From contig CAVUFC010000022.1 of NCBI GenBank assembly GCA_963740605.1, forward strand, positions 682,001-746,000: a DNA stretch of 64,000 nucleotides. Direction: 5' to 3'. Shown piece by piece: positions 15,719 through 25,101 of this stretch. The stretch is from DASSUW01 sp963740605. Lineage in GTDB: Bacteria > Actinomycetota > Thermoleophilia > Solirubrobacterales > Solirubrobacteraceae. Both the position numbers and the translations under genes were made by a program. The notes beneath the pieces were generated by a model. That model saw only the letters and a list, made by a program, of their open reading frames with translations. It was not told the origin of the DNA and searched no databases. Each line of letters starts with the position of its first letter. The stretch's first letter is position 1.

Positions 15719-16801
15719 GTGAGGCTCTTCGCGCTCTGGGCCGTCCTGTTCGCCGTCTACGTGGCGGGCCTGGGGGTCCATGCCCGGACCGGCGACGAGC
15801 TCGTGCATCTCGGGATCGCGCAGGCCCTGATCCATGAGCACAAGGTCGTCGACGCCCCGCAGGGCGCGGGCTTCGGCCTGCTGATCTCGCCGGCGCGGGA
15901 GCTCGACGGCGCCCGCGGCGTCGAGCTGTTCCTGGCGGCGTTCGCGGCATTGGGCTTCGTCCTGTCCGCGCTGCTGGCGCGGCGGATCGCGCCCGAGCCG
16001 TACGCGAGCGGCGGCGCGGCGCTGGCGGGGCTGAGCGCGCCCGCGATCGCCCACGCCGGCGCGATCTACCCGGAGCTCATGGCGGGGACGCTGCTCGTCG
16101 GCGCGGCGGTGTGCGCGATGGCGGTGCGCGACGCGCCGCGGGTGGCGCCGGCGCTCGGCGGCGGCGCGATGCTCGCCGTGCTGCCGTGGCTCGGACCGCT
16201 GTTCCTCCTCCCCGCGATCCCGATCGCGGCGGGGCTCTATCGCTGGTGCCGACAGGGCAGGCGGCCGCTGCTCGGACTGATCGCGATCGAGCTCGCCGCG
16301 GCTTCGCTGGTCGTCTACGCAACGCTGAACGAGCGCCTGTACGGCGGGCCGACGCCGTGGTCGGCCAACCCACCCGGCGTAACGGAGACTGGCGCGCAGT
16401 CGGCGGCCGACTACATCGGGCGCGTGCCGCGGCTCGTGACGCTGTGGGTCGACCCGCATGTCGGGCTCCTCCGCTGGGCACCGATCTTCGCGCTCGTGTT
16501 CGTCTCCGGGTGGCTGCTGTGGCGATCACGGCACCGCCAGCTCGCGCGCGTGATCTCCGAGCGCGCGTCGGCCGAGGCGGCCGCGTCGCTGGCACTGGCC
16601 GTGGTCGGCGTGCAGCTGCTCGCGGCGGCGTTCCTCGTGCCGGCCATCACCGGCAACTGGTTCGCCGGACGCTATCTCGCGCCCGTGCTGCCGACCGCCG
16701 GCGCGATCGTCGCCTGGGGGCTGCGCAACGCGCCGCGACCGGTCACCGCCGCGCTGGCTGCCCTCACGCTGCTCGCCAGCGCGTGGGTCCTGGTGGACTG
16801 A
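15719..16801 (+). CDS. Polytopic membrane protein, GT-C-like
   Basis: This 360-residue protein has about nine to ten hydrophobic segments. The first extracytoplasmic loop carries 'RTGDELVHLGIAQAL', an acidic motif like that of GT-C glycosyltransferases (PMT/GT39/GT83/GT87 type) that use polyprenyl-phosphate sugars. The large loop 'GGPTPWSANPPG' and a later 'GNWFAGRYLAPVLP' segment also fit that fold. Substrate and product are unknown. Start GTG 15719. Its 3' end may overlap that of the convergent frameshifted gene. Confidence 0.62.
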   Translation: MRLFALWAVLFAVYVAGLGVHARTGDELVHLGIAQALIHEHKVVDAPQGAGFGLLISPARELDGARGVELFLAAFAALGFVLSALLARRIAPEPYASGGAALAGLSAPAIAHAGAIYPELMAGTLLVGAAVCAMAVRDAPRVAPALGGGAMLAVLPWLGPLFLLPAIPIAAGLYRWCRQGRRPLLGLIAIELAAASLVVYATLNERLYGGPTPWSANPPGVTETGAQSAADYIGRVPRLVTLWVDPHVGLLRWAPIFALVFVSGWLLWRSRHRQLARVISERASAEAAASLALAVVGVQLLAAAFLVPAITGNWFAGRYLAPVLPTAGAIVAWGLRNAPRPVTAALAALTLLASAWVLVD

Positions 16802-17948
16802 TCGTCGTCGAGCAGCGCACTGAACGGGTCAAGGAGCGCCTCCGCGGCATCGCGCGGGACGCCGCGCCGCCGCAGGACCTCCCGATCGATGACCTCGTCC
16901 TCCAGCCGAATGCCGGACCAGAAACCGCCCTCGACAACACCGATCAGCGGATTCGCGCCGGTGTCCACGGCTCCCCGGGCCCAATCGGCGCGCCGCCAGG
17001 CGCGCAGCTCAGAGCAGAGGTTGATCCGCGCCACGCCGGAGACCCAGGTGTCCTCCTCGGCCGATCGCGTCAACAGATCGCTCAGCACCGGATCGGTGAC
17101 TCCCGCCGCGGCGAGATCGGCGTGGTACTGGCTTGCAGCGCAACGCGCGCTCGGTGGCCCGCCGGAGCCGACGCGAGACGTCTCGCCGCGGCGAACAGGG
17201 TGTCCGTGGCGCCGGCGGCCGCGGCCGCCTCGGCACGCAGCCGTGCAATCCCCGGGGCGTCGGTGACGATCGCGAACGGCGGCGCCAGACGCTCGCGCGT
17301 CTCGAGCCGCGACCGGTACAGGCCGGCCGTCGCGTGCTCGAACACGGTGTCGAGCGACCGGGCGAGCCGCGGGTCGACCTCCACCGACAGGAGCGCTCGC
17401 TGCGCCCCACGCAGCCCCACACCACGCCGCTCGAGGCCCCGCTCGGAACGGCGAACGTCTTCGTCGGTTCCGGTGTCCCACGCACTCGTCTTGCCCGCCC
17501 GCAGCCTCTGCAGCCCGCGGCACAGGTTCGGCGGCCCGGCGTCGATGAGCTCGCGCGCGTTCCGGTAGTCGTTCAGGACCTCGCGGATGCCCGCGCGGAT
17601 CGCCGGAGCCTTCACGGGCAGCGCGCGCAGGGTCTCGGTCAGCCGCTCGAGGTCCGGCGCGAGCGCCTGGAGCGCGACCGCGTGCAGCATCTGCCGGCGC
17701 ACGGTCGTGAACTGCGAGCGCGCGGGCAACCGCAGGTGCGGCTCGGCGCAACGGCCCTGATCGGCGTACCACGCGTCGACGGCGGCGCGGGCCTGCGAGC
17801 GGTGGGCGTCGATCGCCGTGAACCCGTCCGCGAGCGTGCGAGCCAGGAGCACGGCGTCCGCCTTCTGGGTCTGCGCGAAGGCCGGGGCGGCGGTCGTCAC
17901 GAGCACGCAACAGGCGAGCGCGACAGCCCAGAGATGACGAGCGAGCAC
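16672..17948 (-). pseudogene. Secreted protein of unknown function with a frameshift
   Basis: GTG 17948 follows an AAAGGA ribosome binding site and begins a signal peptide (1-25, ending AFA). The frame is convincing to about base 17130 ('ATDTLFAAARRLASAPAG'). After that, plausible protein ('YHADLAAAGVTDPVLSDLL', later 'NPLIGVVEGGFWSG') appears in a second frame, open to 16672. One missing base near 17125 would reconnect the two halves. The coordinates span both frames; the real end may be closer to 16800, because the last 130 bases lie opposite the neighbouring gene. It could be a true pseudogene or a sequencing indel. The family is not recognised. Confidence 0.6.
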
Positions 17949-18059
17949 GGAGATCCTTTCCGAATGGTGGCCGTTCCTGGCCGATCAGGGTCGCTGAGTG
18001 TAGACGCGACAGGCAAGGCCGCCCAGGCGCCGGTGCGTGGGGTCTGCTGAACTGACCGT

Positions 18060-18929
18060 ATGTGCCGCTGGCTCGGATACTTCGGCAACCCGGTCCGGCT
18101 CGAAGAGCTCGTCTACAACTCGCAGCACTCGCTCGTCGAGCAGAGCCGGAACGCCCGCCTCACCTCTCACCTGATGAACGCCGACGGCTTCGGCGTCGGC
18201 TGGTACGGCACGGGCGACGGACCCGGCCGGTACCGCAGCGTCGCGCCCGCGTGGAACGACGCCAACCTGCAGGAGCTATGCGGCCACATCGAGTCGCCGC
18301 TGTTCCTCGCCCACGTGCGCGCGACGACCGGCACGCCGGTGCAGGAGACGAACTGCCATCCGTTCCGCCACGGGCGCTGGCTGTTCGTGCACAACGGCTT
18401 CATCGCCGACTACGACCGGCTCCACCGCGAGCTGCTGCTGGCGGTCGATCCCGAGCTGTTCCCCAACATCCGCGGCACCACCGACTCGGAGCTGATGTTC
18501 CACCTCGCGCTCACGTTCGGGCTCGACTCCGATCCGCTCGGCGCGCTCGAGCGGATGGCCGGCTTCGTCGAGGAGACCGGTCGCCGTCACGACGTCGAGC
18601 GCCCGCTCCAGATGACCGTCGGCCTCAGCGACGGCGAGCGCCTGTACGCGGCGCGCTACGCGAGCGACCAGGAGGCCAACTCGCTGTACGTGACCAACGA
18701 CGTGGAGGACGTCCGCGAGCTGTATCCCGAGGAGACGCGCTTCCAGCACCTCGGCGACGAGGCGCGGGCAGTGGTCTCCGAGCCGCTCGGCGAGCTGCCC
18801 GGCCTCTGGCGCGAGGTGCCGCCGGGGTCGGCGCTGATCGTGCAGCCGGGAGCGGACGAGGAGGTGCCGTTCCGCCCGCAGCCCTACGCGACACCGGCGT
18901 CGATCAGCAGCCGCCAGACCTCGCCCTGA
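18060..18929 (+). CDS. Class II glutamine amidotransferase (YafJ/EgtC-like)
   Basis: This 289-residue Ntn-hydrolase glutaminase domain begins 'MCRWLGYFG', so Cys2 becomes the N-terminal nucleophile after Met removal. Supporting motifs are 'NADGFGVGWYG' near 40, 'HVRATTGTPVQETNCHPF' near 85, 'WLFVHNGFI' near 106 and 'GTTDSELMFHLAL' near 141. No synthetase domain is attached, so it belongs to the stand-alone class. The acceptor is unknown; no ergothioneine (egt) partners are adjacent. Its 3' end overlaps the convergent ligA by 46 bases. Confidence 0.9.
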   Translation: MCRWLGYFGNPVRLEELVYNSQHSLVEQSRNARLTSHLMNADGFGVGWYGTGDGPGRYRSVAPAWNDANLQELCGHIESPLFLAHVRATTGTPVQETNCHPFRHGRWLFVHNGFIADYDRLHRELLLAVDPELFPNIRGTTDSELMFHLALTFGLDSDPLGALERMAGFVEETGRRHDVERPLQMTVGLSDGERLYAARYASDQEANSLYVTNDVEDVRELYPEETRFQHLGDEARAVVSEPLGELPGLWREVPPGSALIVQPGADEEVPFRPQPYATPASISSRQTSP

Positions 18930-20875
18930 TCGACGACGTCGACGCCGAGCTTGGAGGCCTTCGCGGTCTTGCTCGCGCCGACGTCGGCGCCGGTGATGAG
19001 CATGTCGGTGCTGCCGGAGACCGACGACGCGGTGGTCGCGCCGGCCCGCTCGCACAGGCGCTGGAACGTGGGCCGCGGGATCTTCTCGCCGCTGCGCGGG
19101 TCGGAGATCGTGCCGGTGATGACGACGGTCTTGCCGGCGAGCGGCGCGTCGGCCACTACGGCCGGGGGGAGGTCCTCGTCGAGCACGTCGAGGTTGACGC
19201 CGAGCTCGCGCAGCCGGACGATCTCATCGCCTGCGCGGCCGAGGTGCTCGGTGATGCTGGCCGCGACGCGCGGCCCGATGTCCTCGACCTGCTGCAGCGC
19301 CTCCTCCCCGGCTTCGGCGATCGCCTCGAGCGACGAGTAGCCGGCGCGGCACAGCTTTGCCGCAGTGCCTTCTGAGGCCATTGGGATCGCAAGACCGATC
19401 AGCGCGCGGCGCAGCCCGACGCCGCGGCTGCGGTCGATCGACTCGATCATCCGGTCAGCGGAGATGTCGGCGATGCGCTCGAACTCGAGCAGTCGCTCGC
19501 GGGTCAGCGCGTAGAAGTCGGACGGCTTCTCGAGCAGACCGCTCTCGTTCAGCCGCTCGATCCACACCGGGCCGATCGCGTCAATGTCGGCGGCCGCGCG
19601 CGACGCCCAGTGGATCAGCCGCCTGACGGTCTGCGCCGGGCACGCGACGTTGGTGCAGTAGAGCTCGCGGCTGTTGCCCTGCTCGGTCAGCGGCCGGCCG
19701 CACGACGGGCACTCGGACGGCGGCTCGATCTCGCGCTCGGCGCCGGTGCGCTTCGAGGCGTCGAGCACGCCGGCCACGAACGGGATCACGTCGCCGGCGC
19801 GGCGGACCAGCACGGTGTCGCCGATCCTCACGTCGCGGGCGCGGATCACCTCCTGGTTCGCGAGCGTGGCGCGCGTGACGGTCGTGCCGCCGACGAACAC
19901 CGGCTCGAGCACCGCGACCGGCGCGACCTTGCCGATCTTGCCGACGTCCCAGATGACGTCGTTGAGCAGCGTGGTCTTCTCCTCGGCGGCGAACTTGAAC
20001 GCGAGCGCTCCGCGCGGGCTGTTGGAGCGCGTGCCGGCCGCCGCGTAGGCGTTGCGGTCGGCGAGCCGGAGCACGGCGCCGTCCAGGTCGTAGTCGAGGT
20101 CGTTGCGCTGTGCCTCGATCTCCTCGATCACGCCCTGCGCGGCCTCCGCTTCGTCGGTGTGGCGCATGTCGGCGGCGTCGAAGCCGAGCGTGCGCAGCGC
20201 CTCCTCAAGGTCGGAGTCGGCGCCGTCGGTGGTGTAGAGGTCGAACGCGAAGAAGCGGAGCCGGCGCTCGGCCACCACCGCCGGGTCCTTCGCGCGGACC
20301 GTGCCGGCCGCGGCGTTGCGCGGATTGATCAGCGGCTTGTCCGGGTGCGCCCGGTTGTAGGCCGCGAAAGTCGAGCGCAGCATCACCGCCTCGCCGCGGA
20401 TCTCGACGGTGCCGCCGGCGTCGATCCGGTCCGGCACGCCGTCGGCGAGCGCGCGGACGAGCACGGTCACGTCGTCGCCGGTCGTTCCATCGCCACGGGT
20501 CACCGCCCGCGCGAGCCGGCCGCGCTCGTAGACGAGCGCGAGCGACAGCCCGTCGAGCTTCGGCATCACGACGACCGGCTGCCCGGGGAAGCGGTCGAAG
20601 AACGCGCTGACCTGCTCGGGCTTGGTCGCCTTCTCGAGCGAGAGCATCGGCCGGCTGTGGCGCACCGGCGCGTGGAGGACGGCGGTGGCGCCGACCTCCT
20701 CGAGCGGGTTGGGATCCGGCGTGAGGTCGGGGTGCTCGTCGACCAGCGCGCGCAGCTCGTCCTCGAGCTCGTCGTACTCGGCGTCGGCCACCAGCGGCTC
20801 GCCGCGGTAGTAGGCGTCGCGCAGCTCGGTGAGGCGGGCTGCAAGGCTGTCGATCCGCTCGCGGGGTTCGCTCAC
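18884..20875 (-). CDS. ligA: NAD+-dependent DNA ligase LigA
   Basis: This 663-residue protein has the complete bacterial LigA layout: an N-terminal Ia domain with the NMN-binding 'DAEYDELEDEL' region, the adenylation motif 'MPKLDGLSLALVYERG' (nucleophile Lys), 'EIRGEAVM', an OB fold, a four-Cys zinc finger ('CPSCG...CTNVAC'), HhH repeats and a C-terminal BRCT domain ('LAGKTVVITGTIS'). It seals nicks during replication. GTG 20875 is supported by a TAGCCT -10 box 7 bases upstream. Confidence 0.97.
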   Translation of the reverse strand: MSEPRERIDSLAARLTELRDAYYRGEPLVADAEYDELEDELRALVDEHPDLTPDPNPLEEVGATAVLHAPVRHSRPMLSLEKATKPEQVSAFFDRFPGQPVVVMPKLDGLSLALVYERGRLARAVTRGDGTTGDDVTVLVRALADGVPDRIDAGGTVEIRGEAVMLRSTFAAYNRAHPDKPLINPRNAAAGTVRAKDPAVVAERRLRFFAFDLYTTDGADSDLEEALRTLGFDAADMRHTDEAEAAQGVIEEIEAQRNDLDYDLDGAVLRLADRNAYAAAGTRSNSPRGALAFKFAAEEKTTLLNDVIWDVGKIGKVAPVAVLEPVFVGGTTVTRATLANQEVIRARDVRIGDTVLVRRAGDVIPFVAGVLDASKRTGAEREIEPPSECPSCGRPLTEQGNSRELYCTNVACPAQTVRRLIHWASRAAADIDAIGPVWIERLNESGLLEKPSDFYALTRERLLEFERIADISADRMIESIDRSRGVGLRRALIGLAIPMASEGTAAKLCRAGYSSLEAIAEAGEEALQQVEDIGPRVAASITEHLGRAGDEIVRLRELGVNLDVLDEDLPPAVVADAPLAGKTVVITGTISDPRSGEKIPRPTFQRLCERAGATTASSVSGSTDMLITGADVGASKTAKASKLGVDVVDQGEVWRLLIDAGVA

Positions 20876-20882
20876 CCCCGGC

Positions 20883-20888
20883 AGGCTA
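20883..20888 (-). promoter_or_regulatory. Putative -10 box (TAGCCT) for ligA
   Basis: A minus-strand TANNNT hexamer lies 7 bases before GTG 20875, which predicts a leaderless ligA mRNA. Confidence 0.42.
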
Positions 20889-20925
20889 CGAGACGGGACC
20901 GATGACTTTTCGGCGGGAGTGACGT

Positions 20926-21843
20926 TTGACGGACATGACCGATCTCAGCACTGCGATGGGCCGCCACCGGCGCGAGCTCCACGTGCACTGCTACCGGATG
21001 CTCGGCTCGTTCGAGGAGGCCGAGGATCTCGTGCAGGAGACCTACCTGCGGGCGTGGCGGGCCCGAGAGAGCTTCGGTGGCGGCGACGGGCTGCGCGCGT
21101 GGCTGTACAAGATCGCCACCAACGCCTGCCTCGACGCACTGCGGGCGCGGAGCCGCCGGCCCCTGCACTCGTACGCAGACCTGCCGTACCTGCAGCCGTA
21201 TCCGGACCGCTTGCTCGACGAGATCGCGCCGACCGACGAGGAGCCCGACGCCGTCGTCGTCGCGCGCGAGACGATCGCGCTCGCCTACGTCGCCATGATC
21301 CAGCTGCTGCCGCCGCGCCAGCGCGCGGTGCTGATCCTGCGCGACGTACTCGAGTGGTCGGCGCAGGAGACGGCGACGATCCTCGACATCAGCGTGGCCG
21401 CCGCCAACAGCGCGCTGCAGCGCGCGCGGGCGACGATCGCCGACCAATCGCTCCCCGGGAGCGCCGGCGACCTCAGCGCCGACGAACGCGCACTGCTCGA
21501 GCGGTACATGGACGCGCACATGCGCGCCGACGTCGACGCCGCGGTCGCGATCACGCGCGACGACATCCGCGTCACGATGCCGCCGCATCCGTTCCTGTAC
21601 GACGGGATCGAAGCGGTCACGCCGCTGATCCGCGACGGGCTGGTGGAGCCGGGCGAGTGGCGCCTGGTGGCGACGAGCTGTAACCGCATGCCGGCGGCTG
21701 CCTGCTACCTCCGCGCCCACGGCAAGACCGGGTTCGTCGCGTTCAAGCTCGACGTCCTGCGGATCGTCGACGGCAAGGTCGCCGAGGTGACGACGTTCAA
21801 CTCGACGCTGTTCCCCGAGTTCGGGCTGGCGCCGACGCTGTGA
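20926..21843 (+). CDS. ECF sigma factor with C-terminal SnoaL-like domain (SigG-like)
   Basis: This protein of about 305 residues has sigma region 2 at about 12-80 ('CYRMLGSFEEAEDLVQETYLR', 'WLYKIATNACLDALR') and region 4 at about 125-185 ('LPPRQRAVLILRDVLEWSAQETA'). An NTF2/SnoaL-like domain of about 110 residues follows ('ERYMDAHMRADVDAAVAI...'). Such C-terminal domains regulate the sigma factor in place of an anti-sigma protein. The start is TTG 20926 with GGGAG upstream, or ATG 20935. No obvious target operon is adjacent. Confidence 0.88.
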   Translation: MTDMTDLSTAMGRHRRELHVHCYRMLGSFEEAEDLVQETYLRAWRARESFGGGDGLRAWLYKIATNACLDALRARSRRPLHSYADLPYLQPYPDRLLDEIAPTDEEPDAVVVARETIALAYVAMIQLLPPRQRAVLILRDVLEWSAQETATILDISVAAANSALQRARATIADQSLPGSAGDLSADERALLERYMDAHMRADVDAAVAITRDDIRVTMPPHPFLYDGIEAVTPLIRDGLVEPGEWRLVATSCNRMPAAACYLRAHGKTGFVAFKLDVLRIVDGKVAEVTTFNSTLFPEFGLAPTL

Positions 21844-21846
21844 GCT

Positions 21847-21896
21847 AGGTGATCGATGACGTGGCCCGCGTGCGTGGGCCACGTCATCGGTCACCT
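21847..21896. terminator. Strong bidirectional hairpin between convergent genes
   Basis: A perfect 13-bp stem (GATGACGTGGCCC at 21855-21867 with its complement at 21876-21888) has an 8-base loop. It is extended by outer arms AGGTGA/TCACCT (21847-21852 and 21891-21896) across a 2x2 internal loop. It starts just after the ECF sigma stop and abuts the stop codon of the convergent gene. There is no T tract, so Rho-independent release is uncertain. Confidence 0.7.
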
Positions 21897-23005
21897 CTAC
21901 CAGCGGCCCGCTTCGCGTGCCTCCTCGAAGGCGGCCGCCACCGCCTCGCGCCGCGACTCGTCGGCCAGCAGCGCCCGGATCCGCAACATGCTGAGCGCGC
22001 CGAGGATGGCCGGCAGGCCGAGCTGGAAGACGCGGTAGGCGAGCACCGCGGCGGTGGCGACGTCGACCGGTGCGCCGTACACGACCATCATCCCGATCAG
22101 GCCGCCCTCGGTGCCCCCCACACCGCCCGGGGTCGGCAACAGCGCTCCGGCGTGCCCGATCGTGTACGCGAGCACGAACTCGGCGACCGGCGGCGCGCCG
22201 CCGCCGAACGCCTGGAACGCCGCGCCCAGCGCCGCGACGTCGAACGCGTAGTAGGTCACTGCGCCGGCGATCAGCAGGCGGTCGCCGCGGCGGAGCACGA
22301 ACAGCGTCGTGCGCAGGCCGTCGTGCACGAACATCCATGCGCGCCAGATCGTGTGCGTGAACTTGGCGCCCTCGGGCTCGCGCGGCGCATTCGCCCGCGC
22401 GGCCACCACCGACAGCACCATGATGATGACCGCGACCACCGCCGGAACCAGCGAGCCGACGAGCGGCGCGTCGCCGGGCAGCAGCCCGACCGCCACCGTG
22501 ACGCCCGCGACCGCCAGCGCGACGAAGCTGACCGCGCTGGTCGCGAGGAACAGCACCGCGTGTCGCTGGGCCGCGAGATCGCCCGGGACTCCCGCGCGCT
22601 TCATCACGAGCGCACCGAGCGCAGGCCCGCCGGCCCCGCCCGCCGGCAGCAGCACGTTGGCTCCCTGCTCGGCGAAACCGAGGACCAGCGCGCGCCGCCA
22701 CGGCACGAGCCGGTCGAACGCCGCCCATAGCGCGCGCACGAACCCGAACATCGACGTCAGCGAGCAGGCGAACACGACTGCGATCCACCACGGCTCGGCG
22801 CTGTTGAAGCGCTCGCGCACGTCTTCGACCCCCGGCAGCTTCATCAGCAGCACGATGCAGGCGCCGATGACGACGACGAAGAACGCGACGCGTTTGACGA
22901 CGCCGCGTACGTCCAGCTCGGTGGGATCCGATACCGCGATCCCGGGATCGTAGGCGGCTAGCGGTGGTTCCTGAGCGGCCGCAGAAACCGGCCGCGCGAC
23001 GTCAC
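21897..23005 (-). CDS. Flippase-like membrane protein (LPG synthase TM/UPF0104 family), start unresolved
   Basis: The protein has about eight transmembrane helices in the pattern of the lysylphosphatidylglycerol-synthase membrane domain/flippase family, with 'GFAEQGANVLLPAGGAGGPALGALVMKRAG' and 'GALLPTPGGVGGTEGGLIGMM' as conserved loops. The coding pattern is clear from about 22960, but that frame has no ATG, GTG or TTG between the upstream gene and the middle of the first helix. A GTG at 23005 overlaps the upstream stop as GTGA, the usual arrangement here, but is in another frame. A one-base indel near 22950-23000 or a non-standard start is likely. The coordinates assume the GTG. Confidence 0.68.
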
Positions 23006-23373
23006 AGCAGCGGGCGCACGTCCGTCGGGCCGAGCAGCCGCGCCCCGGATACGTAGACGAGGGCGTGGTAGACGATCGAGAGGGCCGCCATGGCGCCGGC
23101 GAGCACGGGCTGCCCGGCGGCGTAGAGGGCGACCGCGGCCAGCCCGGAGAGAATGAGCTCCTGCGTGAGGCGCAACGGCTCGGCGAGCCGCCCGGTCTGC
23201 CGAAAATCAACGACGCCCCAGAAGGTGAAGCCCACGAGAGGAGCGCCCAAGCCGAGCAGCATCTTCCCGCCCAGGCTGTCGCCGGCGTGAATGCCCCAGT
23301 AGGCCAACCCCAGCACGACGCCCGTCTCCATCAGCGCGCGTAGCGTCAGGTTCAGCCGCTCGAACGGGGACAT
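23002..23373 (-). CDS. DUF2568 (YrdB-like) small membrane protein
   Basis: This 123-residue protein has four hydrophobic helices ('LMETGVVLGLAYWGIHAG', 'MLLGLGAPLVGFTFWGVVDF', then two more). It matches the YrdB/DUF2568 pattern, a small inner-membrane protein of unknown function. Start ATG 23373 gives the canonical 'MSPFERLNLTLRALME' N-terminus. Its stop overlaps the potential GTG of the flippase-like gene, implying co-expression. Confidence 0.78.
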   Translation of the reverse strand: MSPFERLNLTLRALMETGVVLGLAYWGIHAGDSLGGKMLLGLGAPLVGFTFWGVVDFRQTGRLAEPLRLTQELILSGLAAVALYAAGQPVLAGAMAALSIVYHALVYVSGARLLGPTDVRPLL

Positions 23374-23401
23374 GGAGCGCGCGTGCGAGCTGCGCGGGGG
23401 A

Positions 23402-24004
23402 TCAGGTGACGTCTGCACCGCGGGCCTCCCGCGGCCGCACGACGAGCTCGACGTCGGCCAATTCGAAGCGTGGCGCGGACCGTACCGCGTAGGCCGCGGC
23501 AATCGACATTCCGAGCTCGGACTCCCTGAAGCGCTTCAGCGCGTCCTCGGACTCCCAGACGTACACGGCTCCGAACTCACCGCTGTCGCGGTACCGGAGG
23601 TAGAGCTTCTCGACCAGCCCCGGAACGCGACGATAGTGAGGGGCGCGCTCTTCGAAGCGCGCCTGCACCTGCTCGTCGGAGAGCCCGGTTGTCGGGGTCG
23701 AAGCGGCGCTTGACCTCGGCCAGCCGTGCACCGTTGACGCCGTATGGGCGCGCAGCGCGTCGCGCGGTTCGTCGTCGGAGTAGTAGTTCAGCCAGCGGCC
23801 GTCGGCAGGGAAGGGCTCGCTCGCGACAAACGTCTCCCGCGTCCAGGCGATGTTCGCGTCCGTGTCGGCCGTGTCGACCCAGACGGTCGGGATGTGACAA
23901 CGGCGCAGCTCCTCGTAGCGGTGGTCGTCTGGTCCCATCAGTTCTCCGCCGAACTGCTCAGCCAGCAGTTGATGGCGCTCGGGCGCGAGCGACGAGGTCG
24001 TCAT
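23402..24004 (-). pseudogene. Fused remnants: FAD-linked (BBE-type) oxidase and ABM-like monooxygenase
   Basis: From ATG 24004 (GAGAGGAG ribosome binding site) about 30 residues resemble the N-terminus of berberine-bridge-type FAD oxidases. They jump directly to the C-terminal region ('DANIAWTRETF', 'DGRWLNYYSDDE'). The closing BBE motif ('GVNGARLAEVKRRFDPDN') lies in another frame at about 23690-23750. The open frame then runs into the C-terminal 90 residues of a YdhR/ABM-like monooxygenase ('LYLRYRDSGEFGAVYVWESEDALKRF') that lacks its own start. The central FAD-binding region is gone. It is best read as two decayed genes joined by deletions. Confidence 0.65.
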
Positions 24005-24183
24005 CTTCGTTCTCCTCTCGGTTGGGGAGCGGACGAGGAGGCAGCGACGCCATTCGATTTTCCACCGCAGCAGCCAACGCGGCAAATTGCCTTGTACGCC
24101 GACAGACGACCGCCGCACGGCCCGGCCGTCAGAGCTGTGACGATCGGCGGGACGTCGCCGGCGGCACGTGGCATCGCCTCGGA

Positions 24184-25101
24184 ATGCACGCCGATGCGGT
24201 GGTGCTCCGCGACGTGGCCAAGAGCTTCCGCGTGCCGGGCGGCGTCGTCCACGCCGTGCGCGGCATCGCGTTGTCTTTGGCGCGAGGCGAGACCGTCGCG
24301 CTGCTCGGCCCGAACGGCGCCGGCAAGTCCACGTCGATCGACATGCTGCTCGGCCTCACGCGCCCAGATCAGGGAACGGTGTCGACGCTCGGCCGGCCGC
24401 CGCGCGAGGCTGTCGAGGCCGGCGACGTCGGCGTGATGCTGCAGGTCGGCGAGCTGATCCGCGACGTATCCGTGCGGGAGCTGGTCACGATGGTCAGCTC
24501 GCTGTACCCGGATCCGCTGGGCGTGGACGAGACGCTGGATCTCGTCGGCATCCGCGACATCGACGCGCGCCGCACGCAGAAGCTGTCGGGCGGCCAGACG
24601 CAGCGCGTGCGCTTCGCGCTCGCGCTCGCCGCGGATCCCGAGCTGCTCGTGCTCGACGAACCGACCGTAGGCATGGACGTCGACAGCCGGCGCCGCTTCT
24701 GGGAGACGATGCGCGCATTCGCAGCCCGCGGGAAGACGGTGATCTTCGCCACGCACTATCTCGACGAGGCTGACGCGTACGCCGATCGCGCCGTGTTGAT
24801 GGCGGCCGGCAAGATCGTCGCCGACGGCCCGACCGGCGAGATCCGCGCCAGGGTCGGCCGGCGCACGATCCGCGCCACGGTCGGCGCCGAGACGGGCAGC
24901 GTGCTTGCCGCATTGCCCGGCGTCGTCAATGTCGATCGCCGTGGCGAGACGGCGATCCTCAGCTGCACCGACTCAGACGCGGCGATCCGCGCGCTGCTCG
25001 CGGCCTACCCGTACGCACGCAACCTCGAGATCACCAGCGTGGGGCTCGAGGAGGCGTTCCTGGAGCTCACCCGCAACACGAACGGAGCGACCGGAGGATG
25101 A
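24184..25101 (+). CDS. ABC-2-type exporter ATP-binding protein
   Basis: This 305-residue ATPase has Walker A 'GPNGAGKST' near 40, the signature 'LSGGQTQR' near 138, Walker B 'LLVLDEPTVGMD' near 158 and the switch His in 'IFATHYLDEAD'. A C-terminal DrrA-like extension of about 80 residues follows. It probably powers export of a drug or lipid. Its stop overlaps the permease start as ATGA. Start ATG 24184 matches the family N-terminus; longer upstream frame has no support. Confidence 0.93.
   Translation: MHADAVVLRDVAKSFRVPGGVVHAVRGIALSLARGETVALLGPNGAGKSTSIDMLLGLTRPDQGTVSTLGRPPREAVEAGDVGVMLQVGELIRDVSVRELVTMVSSLYPDPLGVDETLDLVGIRDIDARRTQKLSGGQTQRVRFALALAADPELLVLDEPTVGMDVDSRRRFWETMRAFAARGKTVIFATHYLDEADAYADRAVLMAAGKIVADGPTGEIRARVGRRTIRATVGAETGSVLAALPGVVNVDRRGETAILSCTDSDAAIRALLAAYPYARNLEITSVGLEEAFLELTRNTNGATGG

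Noticed and set aside
18062..19375. 437-codon plus-strand frame across the amidotransferase and into ligA
   Set aside because: No family pattern; Arg/Ala/Pro-rich in the second frame of the amidotransferase.
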